From: Candidatus Saccharimonadota bacterium
Lineage (GTDB): Bacteria > Patescibacteriota > Saccharimonadia > Saccharimonadales > Saccharimonadaceae
Direction of reading: 5' to 3'
Assembly: GCA_002726935.1 (NCBI GenBank)
Contig: PBTC01000001.1
Span: forward strand, 1-32,181
Length of the DNA stretch: 32,181 nt
The translations under genes and the position numbers were made by a program. Each line of letters starts with the position of its first letter. Within the stretch, counting starts at the first letter, position 1. The notes beneath the pieces are model-generated. The model was not told where the DNA came from. It saw nothing but the letters and a program-made list of their open reading frames with translations, and ran no database searches. Of the stretch, positions 15,736-23,644 are shown piece after piece.

Positions 15736-16308
15736 TCATCGACGAAACTTACTCAGCTCTTCCTGATTAGCCTGCACTTCATCGTCGCTAATACTATCCC
15801 TACGAATGATTGGCTGGGGCTTTGCAAACTTTGCTGCCGCATAGGGCGCGATAGCAAAGTACAGTAGCAAGATTCCTAGCGCTCCATAGACGCCACGATA
15901 AATGATATAAGCATAAAAAGGTATAAACCCGCTTCCACCCGTTAGCGAACGCACTGTGTAGATTTTGGCGTTTAAATCCCAGTTAAGTGAAATACCACTT
16001 ACGACAATTCCACCAATCGTTAAGACGACAATAGTAGCCCCCACAATAATGCTAAAACTAGTACTGCCGCCCTTAATATACCCGTTTTTCGAAAGTGCCA
16101 GAAACACTAGCAAAAGCAACGCGACTAACGAAATCCAGTTCACCCCAAAAATAAGCTGGACACTCGCAATAGCAATACCCGTCGCTATCCATGCGACGGT
16201 AAGTGCCTTGCTCTTCTGCTTCCTAGCAAGAAAATAAATCCACACCAAGATAAGAAAATAACTGAACATTACAGTTGCGTCAATGAGGGTGAGTGAATCA
16301 TTATTCAT
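15736..16308 (-). CDS. Polytopic membrane protein of unknown function
   Basis: The 190-residue protein has five hydrophobic helices and ends with a charged cytoplasmic tail (PQPIIRRDSISDDEVQANQEELSKFRR). I recognise no family. ATTGTA on the plus strand at 16317-16322 gives TACAAT on the minus strand, eight bases before ATG, so it is probably leaderless and expressed. It sits between two transposase relics. The arrangement suggests either cargo of a decayed element or a native gene stranded by insertions. Confidence 0.7.
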   Translation of the reverse strand: MNNDSLTLIDATVMFSYFLILVWIYFLARKQKSKALTVAWIATGIAIASVQLIFGVNWISLVALLLLVFLALSKNGYIKGGSTSFSIIVGATIVVLTIGGIVVSGISLNWDLNAKIYTVRSLTGGSGFIPFYAYIIYRGVYGALGILLLYFAIAPYAAAKFAKPQPIIRRDSISDDEVQANQEELSKFRR

Positions 16309-16340
16309 ACTAAAGTATTGTATCAGCTAGTATAGTAGTG

Positions 16341-16918
16341 TCAAACTCCCCTTTTTCCGAACACCATCCTCGGAAGCTTTCGTGGGTTGCGGAGATTCTT
16401 GACGTAATCGCGCGGTGGCATCTTGAGCGCCGTGTGGATGCGCTGCGTGTTGTAGTAAGCAATGGCGTTTGTCATGCCAATGTATAACTCATTAATTGTT
16501 TGGAACTGGGCCAACGGGCCCAGTTCTTCTTTTATGCTTTTAACGCAGCGTTCCATGTAGCCGTTCTGCCACGGTTTGCCTGGTTTGCTGGCACTGAGGG
16601 TAATGCCAAATCGAGTACAGGTGGCCTGGTGGCGTTCGCTCAGGTATTCCGAGCCGCGGTCGCTGTGAAGAATTGCCGGACTGGGATGAGTGCGCAGTGC
16701 CTGGATGAGAGCGATGTGAGTGAGGCTGCTGCTGTGGGTGGTACCGAGCTTCCAGCTCAGCACCTCACGGGTGCTGAGATTCATCACGAGCGCCATAGTA
16801 CATACCGGAGCGAGTGCGCAGGTAGGTGAAGTCTTGTGTCCAGGCATTGGCTTCTTGGGTCATGATTTACAGTGTCGATGATCTCTTGTTTTAGTTGTGG
16901 GTCAAATGCCTTCGCCAT
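16341..16918 (-). pseudogene. IS3-family (OrfB-like) transposase relic
   Basis: The integrase core is recognisable. WTQDFTYLRTRSGMYYG holds the first Asp. In a shifted frame it continues LVMNLSTREVLSWKLG, then ILHSDRGSEYLS with the second Asp, then SKPGKPWQNGYMERCVKSIKEEL with the Glu, and YYNTQRIHTALKMPP. A single-base shift near 16790 separates the two parts. Upstream, MAKAFDPQLKQEIIDTV at 16918 may be the start of OrfA joined by an internal deletion; the rest of OrfA and the OrfB helix-turn-helix are missing. It is inactive. Confidence 0.85.
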
Positions 16919-17019
16919 ATCTACAAAACTCCCTGTGGCATTATTCACCACAATGTTACCTAATATCTAACTCTTTGGCTAGTGAGTTATCCGAGAGGTG
17001 TGTTCAGTATAGTGGGAGC

Positions 17020-17412
17020 GTGACAGATACAAATACGAAAATTCTAGAGGGTGGTAAAGATGCCTTCTATGACAGAGGAGAGATATATGACCAGGACGAT
17101 AATAAACAGACTATTACAGTGATGCTCTACGTAGATAACGGTATAGATATACTTGAGTTTAACCTAGGAGACGGAAAAGTCCATAAGCTAGACCTGAAGT
17201 CTGAGGACAATCAGGACGCCATCAAGTCCATGTTCTGTGATCTAATACTTCTTGTCGAAGCCAGCTCCATAGAACTCACTTTAGATGTAGACCAATCGTA
17301 TGACAATGCCTTGCTGAAAGAGGTTGCTAATAGTTATATAAGCGATCTAAATGGTGAGCTCGAGGCGGTGCGTACTGAGATTACTACGCCCAATGATGAT
17401 GAAACCGAATAA
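17020..17412 (+). CDS. Small acidic protein of unknown function
   Basis: The 130-residue product is acidic and soluble, with alternating beta-like and helical stretches (QTITVMLYVDNGIDILEFNLGDGKVHKLDL). I recognise no family. The frame is open back to 16897, but that part overlaps the IS3 relic. GTG 17020 is chosen because TATAGT at 17008-17013 lies exactly six bases upstream, the leaderless spacing seen across this window. By that reading the gene is intact rather than cut by the transposon. It lies between mobile-element debris and a tRNA, so it may be accessory. Confidence 0.65.
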   Translation: MTDTNTKILEGGKDAFYDRGEIYDQDDNKQTITVMLYVDNGIDILEFNLGDGKVHKLDLKSEDNQDAIKSMFCDLILLVEASSIELTLDVDQSYDNALLKEVANSYISDLNGELEAVRTEITTPNDDETE

Positions 17413-17439
17413 GGAGTGTCGAAAGAATCTTGTACTGTG

Positions 17440-17511
17440 TGACCCCAACGAGATTTGAACTTGTGTCATACGATTAAGAGTCGCAGGTCCTAACCACTAG
17501 ACGATAGGGCC
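17440..17511 (-). tRNA. Atypical tRNA-Lys(CUU), possible tRNA pseudogene
   Basis: On the minus strand a cloverleaf can be drawn. The acceptor pairs GGCCCTA with TGGGGTC (with two G-U pairs), the D arm is GTCT-AGTGGTTA-GGAC, and the anticodon arm is TGCGA-CTCTTAA-TCGTA with anticodon CTT. The T arm ACAAG-TTCAAAT-CTCGT has one A-C mismatch. The discriminator A is followed by CAC, so CCA is not encoded, unlike the other three tRNAs here. Its body looks more like tRNA-Glu than the tRNA-Lys at 14820. TATAAT on the minus strand (plus 17535-17540) suggests transcription. It may be functional, mobile-borne or decaying. Confidence 0.7.
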
Positions 17512-17571
17512 ACACAATACACGATTACCTACCTATTATAACTGGTTGGGAAATTTGATAAAATAAATTCA

Positions 17572-17760
17572 ATGAGTAATTTATCTAGCTCAATTGGCCG
17601 GAATCTAAGTTCGGCTCGGAGAACCAAAAGTTTCACACAGGCCGAAGTTGCTAAAAGTGCCGGCACGACTGTTAATCACTATGCAAAAATTGAACGCGGT
17701 GAAGTCGTGCCATCCCTTAAGACACTAGAGAAAATTATTAAAGCTCTTGGTGTAAAATGA
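17572..17760 (+). CDS. XRE-family helix-turn-helix transcriptional regulator
   Basis: The 62-residue protein is a bare XRE domain: IGRNLSSARRTKSFTQAEVAKSAG, then VNHYAKIERGEVVPSLKTLEKIIKALG. It lacks any effector domain, as in small phage, plasmid or toxin-antitoxin regulators. TAAAAT at 17559-17564 is seven bases before ATG. No partner gene is apparent: the next gene is convergent. It could bind its own promoter or act elsewhere. Confidence 0.85.
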   Translation: MSNLSSSIGRNLSSARRTKSFTQAEVAKSAGTTVNHYAKIERGEVVPSLKTLEKIIKALGVK

Positions 17761-17784
17761 TCTGACGTTTTACCGTTTTAACCA

Positions 17785-18024
17785 CTACCTGTTTATAATC
17801 GGCAAAATAGTCTTAATTAATTCATCATCTTCTTGAGTCCATTGTGGGCCGGAATCTTTTTTGGCGATTCCTTTGGAGACAGCTTCCATGTGCTGGAGTA
17901 AACTAATCGCATGCTCGCGGTCAGCCTCGTTTGGATATTTTTGTTTCAAATAGCCCAAAGCAGCCTGAATAGCTTCTTCGCTACCAGCTAGATTCAAATC
18001 TTTGAAATCATTACTATCGGACAT
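17785..18024 (-). CDS. Small acidic hypothetical protein downstream of PLD-like gene
   Basis: The 79-residue product is charged and predicted largely helical (GSEEAIQAALGYLKQKYPNEADREHAISLLQHMEAVSKG). I recognise no family. Its ATG lies inside the last codons of the restored phospholipase-D-like frame (11-base overlap), which points to an operon with translational coupling. There is no separate -10 at the usual distance. It may work with the PLD-like protein, but nothing in the sequence shows how. Confidence 0.7.
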   Translation of the reverse strand: MSDSNDFKDLNLAGSEEAIQAALGYLKQKYPNEADREHAISLLQHMEAVSKGIAKKDSGPQWTQEDDELIKTILPIINR

Positions 18025-18444
18025 ATTTCGTTATATCTATAAATCTCATCAGTTCTTCGGCTTCCACCGATGATACTACTCTTCTCATTATCTCACAACT
18101 GTCGCTAAACGATAAAACATTCAGGCTACCCTCATAAACATCTTACGGTCAATAATGACGAGCTTACGGTGATGGCCAGCTGTGTATAGCACTTGAATCC
18201 CTAAGTCCTGCATATTGCCAACGACTTCAAGTGCTTGCCGACGATAATCGACATCATGTTCATTAGGGTCGCGAGTGTTAATAACCACCGACACGCCACG
18301 ACGACGTAGTTTGGCCAATATATGCATCAACTGATTTCGCCGACTAGTTATAAACGGACTCTCGATAATCACTTCACGCTTAGTTTGGTGTAAATCTCTA
18401 AACAATGCAGGGTAAAAGGTGTTTTGGTCAAAAAGACTAGGCAT
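18014..18444 (-). pseudogene. Phospholipase-D-like protein with one-base frameshift
   Basis: The N-terminal frame reads EVIIESPFITSRRNQLMHILAKL, VSVVINTRDPNEHD and VLYTAGHHRKLVIIDRKMF, which contains the HxK motif of the PLD superfamily, then stops at 18121 as MRVA. One base back, the -1 frame continues seamlessly as YEGSLNVLSFSDSCEIMRRVV to a TAG at 18014-18016. This is the exact family continuation (EGSLN follows the HKD segment). Restoring one T in the TTT run near 18133 repairs the gene. It is therefore a recent pseudogene, a slippage-dependent gene, or a sequencing error. Only one HKD half is present, so the protein would dimerise or be a fragment of a larger family. Confidence 0.8.
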
Positions 18445-18565
18445 TTCGACCGTCCAAATCTTCTAGATAAACCTCACCATCACGCGCCTCAACACCTAGG
18501 TCTACCATTCGGGTGTATAATAGCTCTAAGTCTTGGTATAAATTATCGGTGATCTGGGGTTTCAA
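18437..18565 (-). CDS. Possible 42-residue leader ORF upstream of PLD-like gene
   Basis: A TTG-started frame encodes MKPQITDNLYQDLELLYTRM and an acidic end (EVYLEDLDGRNA). Its stop TAG overlaps the PLD-like ATG (ATGCCTAG), typical of coupled operon genes. There is no ATG start before an in-frame TAA, and a GGAGGG sits about 16 bases upstream, which is rather far. It may instead be the remnant of a longer gene cut off at the terminator. Support is only overlap and amino-acid plausibility. Confidence 0.35.
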   Translation of the reverse strand: MKPQITDNLYQDLELLYTRMVDLGVEARDGEVYLEDLDGRNA

Positions 18566-18584
18566 AAATTTATCTTTTGACCCT

Positions 18585-18624
18585 CCAAATTAAGAACCGT
18601 CCATTTGGGCGGTTTTTAATTTGG
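18585..18624. terminator. Bidirectional terminator-like inverted repeat upstream of folD
   Basis: CCAAATTAAGAACCG and CGGTTTTTAATTTGG pair over 15 bp with one mismatch around a 10-base loop, with A/T runs on both flanks. It sits between the divergently read PLD operon and folD, so it probably ends transcripts from genes outside this pair or is a relic of a removed gene. Confidence 0.75.
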
Positions 18625-18691
18625 AATGAGCTTGTCGCTTTGAAGCCACGACTGTCGTGGGTGAGTGGCCAAGTTTGGTATAATAAAACGA

Positions 18692-19510
18692 ATGAAAATA
18701 CTCGACGGTCGAGAGTTGGCCGATTACATCAAAGAACGACAGGCAAAGCAGGTGCGCGCGCTGCGACAAGCTTGGAACGTGTTTCCAAAGCTGGCGATTA
18801 TTCAGTCGGGCGAGAACGCTGTCTCTGACGTATATGTGCGCTCAAAACAAGCCTACGGTACTGATATTCAGGTGGATGTCGACGTCTATACGGTGTCGCA
18901 TGATCAGCTAATCTCGACCATTCAGCAGCTCAATGCTGATGAATCGGTTCACGGCGTCATCGTCCAGCTACCGATTGAGCAACCCGACATGACCGATGAA
19001 GTGGTGGCGGCAATCATTCCGTCGAAGGATGTCGATGGGCTAGGTCCGAAGGCGGACTATGTCTCGGCCACTGCAACAGCCATCGATTGGCTACTGGCAG
19101 GCTATAACGTGACGCTGCGTGGGCGAGAAATCGCCATTATCGGCAATGGCCGCTTGGTCGGTGCTCCACTGGCTGCGCTGTGGCGTACGGCAGGCCATGA
19201 TGTCTCGGTCTATGATGACACCGTCGATGATTTAAAGGCGGCAATCCGAGGTGCGCAAATAGTTATCTCGGCAACAGGCCAACCGGGACTCGTGACTGAA
19301 CATATGCTACAGCCCGGGGCGGTGGTGGTAGATGCAGGGACGGCAACTGAAAATGGCAAGGTCGTTGGTGACGTGGCGCCGAGCGTTCGTGAGCGAACTG
19401 ATCTTGTCATGACGCCAGAAAAGGGCGGCGTCGGGCCGCTGACAGTTGCTGCGTTGTTCGACAATGTGATTACTTCGGCTCGAAAAGTGGCCGACCAACA
19501 GAGCGACTAG
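18692..19510 (+). CDS. folD: Bifunctional methylenetetrahydrofolate dehydrogenase / methenyltetrahydrofolate cyclohydrolase
   Basis: FolD interconverts 5,10-methylene-THF and 10-formyl-THF using NADP. The 272-residue length is close to the usual ~285. Visible are Tyr48 and Lys52 in YVRSKQAYG (the catalytic Tyr and Lys), VIVQLPIEQP, SKDVDGLGP, the NADP loop GNGRLVGAP and KGGVGPLTVAALF. ATG 18692 follows TATAAT (18679-18684) by seven bases; an in-frame start at 18665 would overlap the promoter. With glyA it forms the folate one-carbon route. Its stop shares the palindrome CTAG with the convergent response regulator stop. Confidence 0.95.
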   Translation: MKILDGRELADYIKERQAKQVRALRQAWNVFPKLAIIQSGENAVSDVYVRSKQAYGTDIQVDVDVYTVSHDQLISTIQQLNADESVHGVIVQLPIEQPDMTDEVVAAIIPSKDVDGLGPKADYVSATATAIDWLLAGYNVTLRGREIAIIGNGRLVGAPLAALWRTAGHDVSVYDDTVDDLKAAIRGAQIVISATGQPGLVTEHMLQPGAVVVDAGTATENGKVVGDVAPSVRERTDLVMTPEKGGVGPLTVAALFDNVITSARKVADQQSD

Positions 19511-19878
19511 GCGAGATCGAGCGCTTCTTTGACCCGTTGTACGACTTGGCGAGGGGTCAGTTCTGCTTTGACGATATAGCTGTGAATGCCGAGTGAGCGG
19601 ATGCCTTTTGGTGCTTCCTCTTCACCGAGGTTGGTTAGGACGATCACTGGCGTATCCTTGCCCCATGGTTGCTTGCGAATAAGGCCAAGCGCCGTGGCGC
19701 CGTCCATTTCTGGCATTTGAAGATCCATCAAGATGATGTCTGGGCTGAATTCTTTGACAAGCGCAACGCCACGCTCGCCGTTGTTGGCAAGCTGAACATC
19801 AAAGCCGTCCGTCTCGAATTTCATTCGGTACATCTGGCTAATTACGGGGTCATCTTCGATAATGGCGATTTTGGTCAT
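19507..19878 (-). CDS. Single-domain response regulator (CheY-like)
   Basis: The 123-residue protein is a lone receiver domain. The acidic pocket is Glu8-Asp9-Asp10, the phospho-accepting Asp is Asp52 in LMDLQMPEMDG, the switch Thr is Thr82 in VLTN, and the conserved Lys is Lys104 in YIVKAE. There is no output domain, so it must act by protein contact or in a phosphorelay. The start at 19878 has TATACT (plus 19889-19894) ten bases upstream. The open frame extends to 19992 but runs through the divergent promoter. The histidine kinase at 21.2 kb is the nearest candidate partner. Confidence 0.92.
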   Translation of the reverse strand: MTKIAIIEDDPVISQMYRMKFETDGFDVQLANNGERGVALVKEFSPDIILMDLQMPEMDGATALGLIRKQPWGKDTPVIVLTNLGEEEAPKGIRSLGIHSYIVKAELTPRQVVQRVKEALDLA

Positions 19879-19935
19879 GGTTAGCTCAAGTATAACAGAA
19901 TCGTCGTCGGCGCAGAAGGTGATATGATGGGCACT

Positions 19936-21135
19936 ATGGAGAACCTCCCGTCTTATTCTGATGTGCCCGCTTCGCCCGAACGCTCTTATCAAACGACGGT
20001 CACAACCTCAAAAGAACTGCCCGAAGTGACGAGCTGTGCTCAAGCACTGAACACGGCTATCTATCTACGTGAAGGATTTATAGATTCCGAGCAGCTTGAT
20101 GCTGACGGTATCTACCGCGATCAGTATGTCGATCGATCGGTGTATCTGTACGCCAGCAACGAGCGACGCGAAACGGCGTGTCGCTATATCAAAGCAGATA
20201 GGAAGGCTGGTGGTGTTCTTTCGCTTCCGACGCTACAGCATTTTTCTGTCGATCCAGAGATTATCCGCGAGGTTGCCGGTGTTGAACGACTGTCGGCGAT
20301 TAGTCCGTCTCAGGTAATTGAAGTATCGGCACTGGCCAGCTTGCCAAGAGAGGGCGATAGCGGGAAGCCGGTGACTGACCTTGATGCGACGCGACTCATA
20401 TATTCGCAAATCTTACGTCATTCGCTGGATGCGGGACATCGGCTTTGGGTGATGAATACCCACCCACGTTTGGTGCGTCATTTGCGCATCCTTCTTGGTG
20501 ATGAGCAGGTCAGGCAAATTGGCGACGAGCGAGATTATATGGGATCGGTGACGATGCCGGTCGCATTGAATCCGCAAGAGGTCGTCCGTTCAGCGCTGGA
20601 TGATGATGGTCCGCTCGGTGCTATGAAGCGAGAATATTTACAGCGTGTGTTGCCGGGGGTGAAGGGAGGTGCGTTGACGCCAGCGCTACGAGAGACGCTC
20701 GATGAACACGAGATTCCGTATGGGAGCCCAAACGTCATGCAGCGCCTGAAGAAGCATCACAAGGCATTGGCGTATACCGGCATTACAGCGTATGCGGCGG
20801 CACGAGCTGTGCCACTCGCGAGTATCGAGGAGTTTCAGGGCAATCCATGGGTCTTTTGGGGGATCGATGTTGGAACGGCTTTTCCGTATACTTGGGGATT
20901 GATAGAGGTTGCGACGGCAAAAAAGCCAGCTCGAAAAGTGCTGGGAGGCGCAGTCGCGGCCGGAAGTTTTGCTGCACCGTACGTATATTTTTGGGCGGAA
21001 GGCGAGCAGTATCCCGTGTGGGTAAACGGGATTGTCGCTGGGATTATTGGCGTCGCCGGTCTTGCGGCGGTCCGCGGTGTCAAAAAAGACCTCGCGCTTG
21101 ACCAAGGGCTGCGCCGAAGTACACTTGAAGTCTAG
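19936..21135 (+). CDS. Acyltransferase-like (LuxI/exosortase-associated GNAT type) protein with C-terminal membrane domain
   Basis: The 399-residue protein has two parts. Residues about 25-230 resemble the autoinducer-synthase/N-acyl amino-acid synthase branch of the GNAT fold: YLREGFID, LDADGIYRDQYVDRSVYLY, ACRYIKADRKAG followed by LSLPTL, IEVSALA, then a helix and LWVMNTHPRLVRHLRILLGD and GSVTMPVAL. Residues about 280-390 hold four or five membrane helices. I infer an N-acyltransferase at the membrane; catalytic residues are not certain, so this may be a non-enzymatic relative. ATG 19936 follows TATGAT (19923-19928) by seven bases. It is divergent from the response regulator and just upstream of the histidine kinase. 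Confidence 0.65.
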   Translation: MENLPSYSDVPASPERSYQTTVTTSKELPEVTSCAQALNTAIYLREGFIDSEQLDADGIYRDQYVDRSVYLYASNERRETACRYIKADRKAGGVLSLPTLQHFSVDPEIIREVAGVERLSAISPSQVIEVSALASLPREGDSGKPVTDLDATRLIYSQILRHSLDAGHRLWVMNTHPRLVRHLRILLGDEQVRQIGDERDYMGSVTMPVALNPQEVVRSALDDDGPLGAMKREYLQRVLPGVKGGALTPALRETLDEHEIPYGSPNVMQRLKKHHKALAYTGITAYAAARAVPLASIEEFQGNPWVFWGIDVGTAFPYTWGLIEVATAKKPARKVLGGAVAAGSFAAPYVYFWAEGEQYPVWVNGIVAGIIGVAGLAAVRGVKKDLALDQGLRRSTLEV

Positions 21136-21167
21136 CCGCCGGTAGCTAGCCGAGGTATACTGTGCTT

Positions 21168-23318
21168 ATGCTTATCGAGCTTGGGCTGCTCATTCTGACA
21201 AATACGATCACGGCAGTGGTGTGTTTGCTGACGCTATTTGCCGCCAGGGTGCCGATGAAGATCCGACTCTCACTGGTGCTGACAATTGTCAGTCTCGCTC
21301 TCTGGCAAACGTTTGTGTATGTGTCGAATGTTACTCAGACGAACGTATTGTTTTGGAATCATTTTGTATTTGTTTGGCCGGGTCTGGCGACGCTCGCCTT
21401 TTTCTTGTTTATGCATCAGCTGAACGAACATCATCGCTGGCATCTTTCAAAAGGTGGTGCGTACCTGCAGCTTGTCCCGCTGATCATCCTGACGCTCGGT
21501 ATTCTTTTGCAGGCTTTTAGTATTAGTACGGGGGCAATTTTTGTTGAAACTCCTGCTGGATTGGTTCGAGGACTGGGCTACGTGGTGTACGTCGTAGGAC
21601 TTATTATGAGCTTAGCGGCGGTGATTGCTTACACGGTCATATCGTACCGCTTCTCATTGCGTCACCCCACTCGGAGCGCGGCGGTGAAGACGGTGTTTTA
21701 CACTGTGCTTGCGGCGATTGTCTACGGACTGATTGCCAATGTCGTCTTACCGGTCGTGAGTGGATCGCAGCAGTATGCCGTGCTCGGTATCCTTACCGTT
21801 GATATTTTTGCGATCGGGTTCATGTTGAGCGTGATGCGAAGCGGTTTAATGAACTTTAAAATTTACGTGGTACGAGGCATCGCGTACGCCCTCTCGTTGA
21901 CGACTCTTGCGCTTGTCTACGGCGTTTTGGCCTTTTTGGTATCGCGCTTGTTCTTGACATCGCTGGACTCGCCGGCCGAATTATTGGTGAATGTGAGCTT
22001 GGCGCTACTGCTGGCGTTCATTTTTCAGCCGATCAAACGGTTCTTTGACCACGTCACAAATCGTCTATTTTATCGCGATCAATATACCAGCGAAGCATTC
22101 TTTGCGGGGTTGAACCAGATCCTTGGCACGACCAGCAGTCTTCGCTATCTGCTTGAAAAAGTTTCGGATTACGTCGCACAGGCGCTGAAGGCAGAGCATG
22201 CGGGCTTCTTCATTTATCAAGATGAAACCCATCACATCACCGCGGGGACGCGACACTATCGAAAGCTGCCATCTGCGGATGCGCAGGCGCTGACGGTATA
22301 CGCGATTAAGCATGATTACGAACTAATGGTGACACAGGACATTACCGACCACGCTATCAAGCGTCTATTGATGAGTCATAGAATTGAAGTCTTGCTGCCG
22401 CTGGAGCGGTCGGGTGATATTCTCGGCTATTTTATGCTGGGAGAGCATCGAAGTGGGGGGTATTCATACCGTGATAAGCGAGTCCTTCGTGCGATTGACG
22501 ACGAGTTGGTGATTGCCGTACAGAATGCCCTCTCCGTTCAAGAGATTCGAGACCTTAATGCCAACCTCGAGCAGCGGATCGAGAGAGCGACCAAAGAATT
22601 GCGCGCGAGTAATGCTCAGCTGCAACGCCTTGATGAGGCCAAGGATGAGTTTATCAGCATGGCAAGTCACCAGTTGCGGACGCCTTTGACGAGTATCAAG
22701 GGCTACATCTCAATGTTGATGGAAGGTGACGTGGGTCCTGTCAGCAACGAACAGAAGCATTTGCTACGTGAAGCTTTCATTAGTAGTGAAAGAATGGTCC
22801 GGCTGATTAGTGACTTTTTGAACGTCTCGCGTTTGCAGACCGGTAAGTTTGTCATCGATCGGCGACCGGTTGACCTTGCGCGCTTAGTCAAGCACGAGCT
22901 CGAGAGTCTTGAGCCCAGTGCAGCGGCGAGAGGGTTGAAGTTTTCCTATAAGCCGCCAAAGTCGTTGCCCAAGTTAACGATTGATGAGAATAAGATCCAG
23001 CAGGTTGTGATGAACTTCTCTGATAATGCGCTCTATTATTCAAAAGAGAAGACGGCGATTAAAGTATCTCTGAAAAAGGTGGGCGATACTATTGAGTTTA
23101 GGGTTATGGACAAGGGTATCGGCGTGCCAAAAGCTCAGCAGTCACATCTGTTTAATAAGTTCTTCCGAGCAACCAATGCTCGACAGCAACGACCGGACGG
23201 AACAGGTGTCGGCCTCTTCCTTGCAAAGAAGGTGATCGACGCCCACGGCGGTGAGATTATCTTTGAATCAGTAGAAGGGAAGGGCAGTACGTTCGGATTT
23301 CGTCTGCCGATAGCCTAG
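21168..23318 (+). CDS. Membrane histidine kinase (multi-TM sensor, GAF, HisKA, HATPase_c)
   Basis: The 716-residue kinase begins with about eight to nine membrane helices (residues 1-290), a 7TM-type sensor with MASE-like features. A GAF-like domain follows (about 310-450), then a coiled coil (about 458-485: LNANLEQRIERATKELRAS). HisKA carries His501 in MASHQLRTPLTSIKGY. The ATPase domain has the N box (NFSDNALYYS near 616), MDKGIGVP, and GTGVGLFLAKKVIDAHGG near 680. TATACT at 21156-21161 is six bases before ATG. Its signal is unknown. Its upstream neighbours are the acyltransferase-like gene and a divergent lone receiver, which together suggest a signalling unit. Confidence 0.92.
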   Translation: MLIELGLLILTNTITAVVCLLTLFAARVPMKIRLSLVLTIVSLALWQTFVYVSNVTQTNVLFWNHFVFVWPGLATLAFFLFMHQLNEHHRWHLSKGGAYLQLVPLIILTLGILLQAFSISTGAIFVETPAGLVRGLGYVVYVVGLIMSLAAVIAYTVISYRFSLRHPTRSAAVKTVFYTVLAAIVYGLIANVVLPVVSGSQQYAVLGILTVDIFAIGFMLSVMRSGLMNFKIYVVRGIAYALSLTTLALVYGVLAFLVSRLFLTSLDSPAELLVNVSLALLLAFIFQPIKRFFDHVTNRLFYRDQYTSEAFFAGLNQILGTTSSLRYLLEKVSDYVAQALKAEHAGFFIYQDETHHITAGTRHYRKLPSADAQALTVYAIKHDYELMVTQDITDHAIKRLLMSHRIEVLLPLERSGDILGYFMLGEHRSGGYSYRDKRVLRAIDDELVIAVQNALSVQEIRDLNANLEQRIERATKELRASNAQLQRLDEAKDEFISMASHQLRTPLTSIKGYISMLMEGDVGPVSNEQKHLLREAFISSERMVRLISDFLNVSRLQTGKFVIDRRPVDLARLVKHELESLEPSAAARGLKFSYKPPKSLPKLTIDENKIQQVVMNFSDNALYYSKEKTAIKVSLKKVGDTIEFRVMDKGIGVPKAQQSHLFNKFFRATNARQQRPDGTGVGLFLAKKVIDAHGGEIIFESVEGKGSTFGFRLPIA

Positions 23319-23545
23319 GCGTAGACGCCGCTCGCGACACGGATCAGTTCGATGATCAGCCATACGACGGCCAAGATGACGATCGCTGCAATAATGAGGG
23401 GTTTGGCGACTTTCTTGTGGTCAAACCACCACTGGCCAATCTTCGATCGGTTGGCGGCAGAGATACGCGTGACGGTTGGACGAGCCGTCGCTGCATCGGC
23501 TCCACGGTATGGTTTATTTCGTTTCTTCTTAGCCTTATTTGCCAT
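23315..23545 (-). CDS. Small basic single-pass membrane protein
   Basis: The 76-residue protein has a highly basic N-terminus (MANKAKKKRNKPYRG), a middle WWFDHKKV and one membrane helix at about 50-68 (PLIIAAIVILAVVWLIIEL). This resembles small proteins of Saccharibacteria and other CPR placed near transport genes, but I recognise no named family. TATACT (plus 23555-23560) is nine bases before ATG 23545. The frame is open to 23578, but that part lies in the promoter. Its stop overlaps the histidine kinase stop at CTAG. Confidence 0.75.
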   Translation of the reverse strand: MANKAKKKRNKPYRGADAATARPTVTRISAANRSKIGQWWFDHKKVAKPLIIAAIVILAVVWLIIELIRVASGVYA

Positions 23546-23564
23546 AATATACATAGTATAACAA

Positions 23565-23592
23565 ACAACCCCTGCCAAATGACAGGGGTTGT
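23565..23592 (-). terminator. Rho-independent terminator after the LPVTG surface protein
   Basis: ACAACCCCTG (23565-23574) and CAGGGGTTGT (23583-23592) form a 10-bp perfect stem with an 8-base loop. On the minus strand it is followed by TTGTTTGTTATACT, which also carries the -10 of the next gene, so terminator tail and promoter abut. Confidence 0.85.
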
Positions 23593-23644
23593 GTTCGTCT
23601 GAATCGCTTCAGAATCACTATGATGGTGAGCGGTCAGACTCTGA

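Noticed and set aside
16897-17019. Upstream extension of the 17020 gene
   Set aside because: It overlaps the IS3 relic and reads as non-conserved sequence, while GTG 17020 has a -10 at the typical distance.
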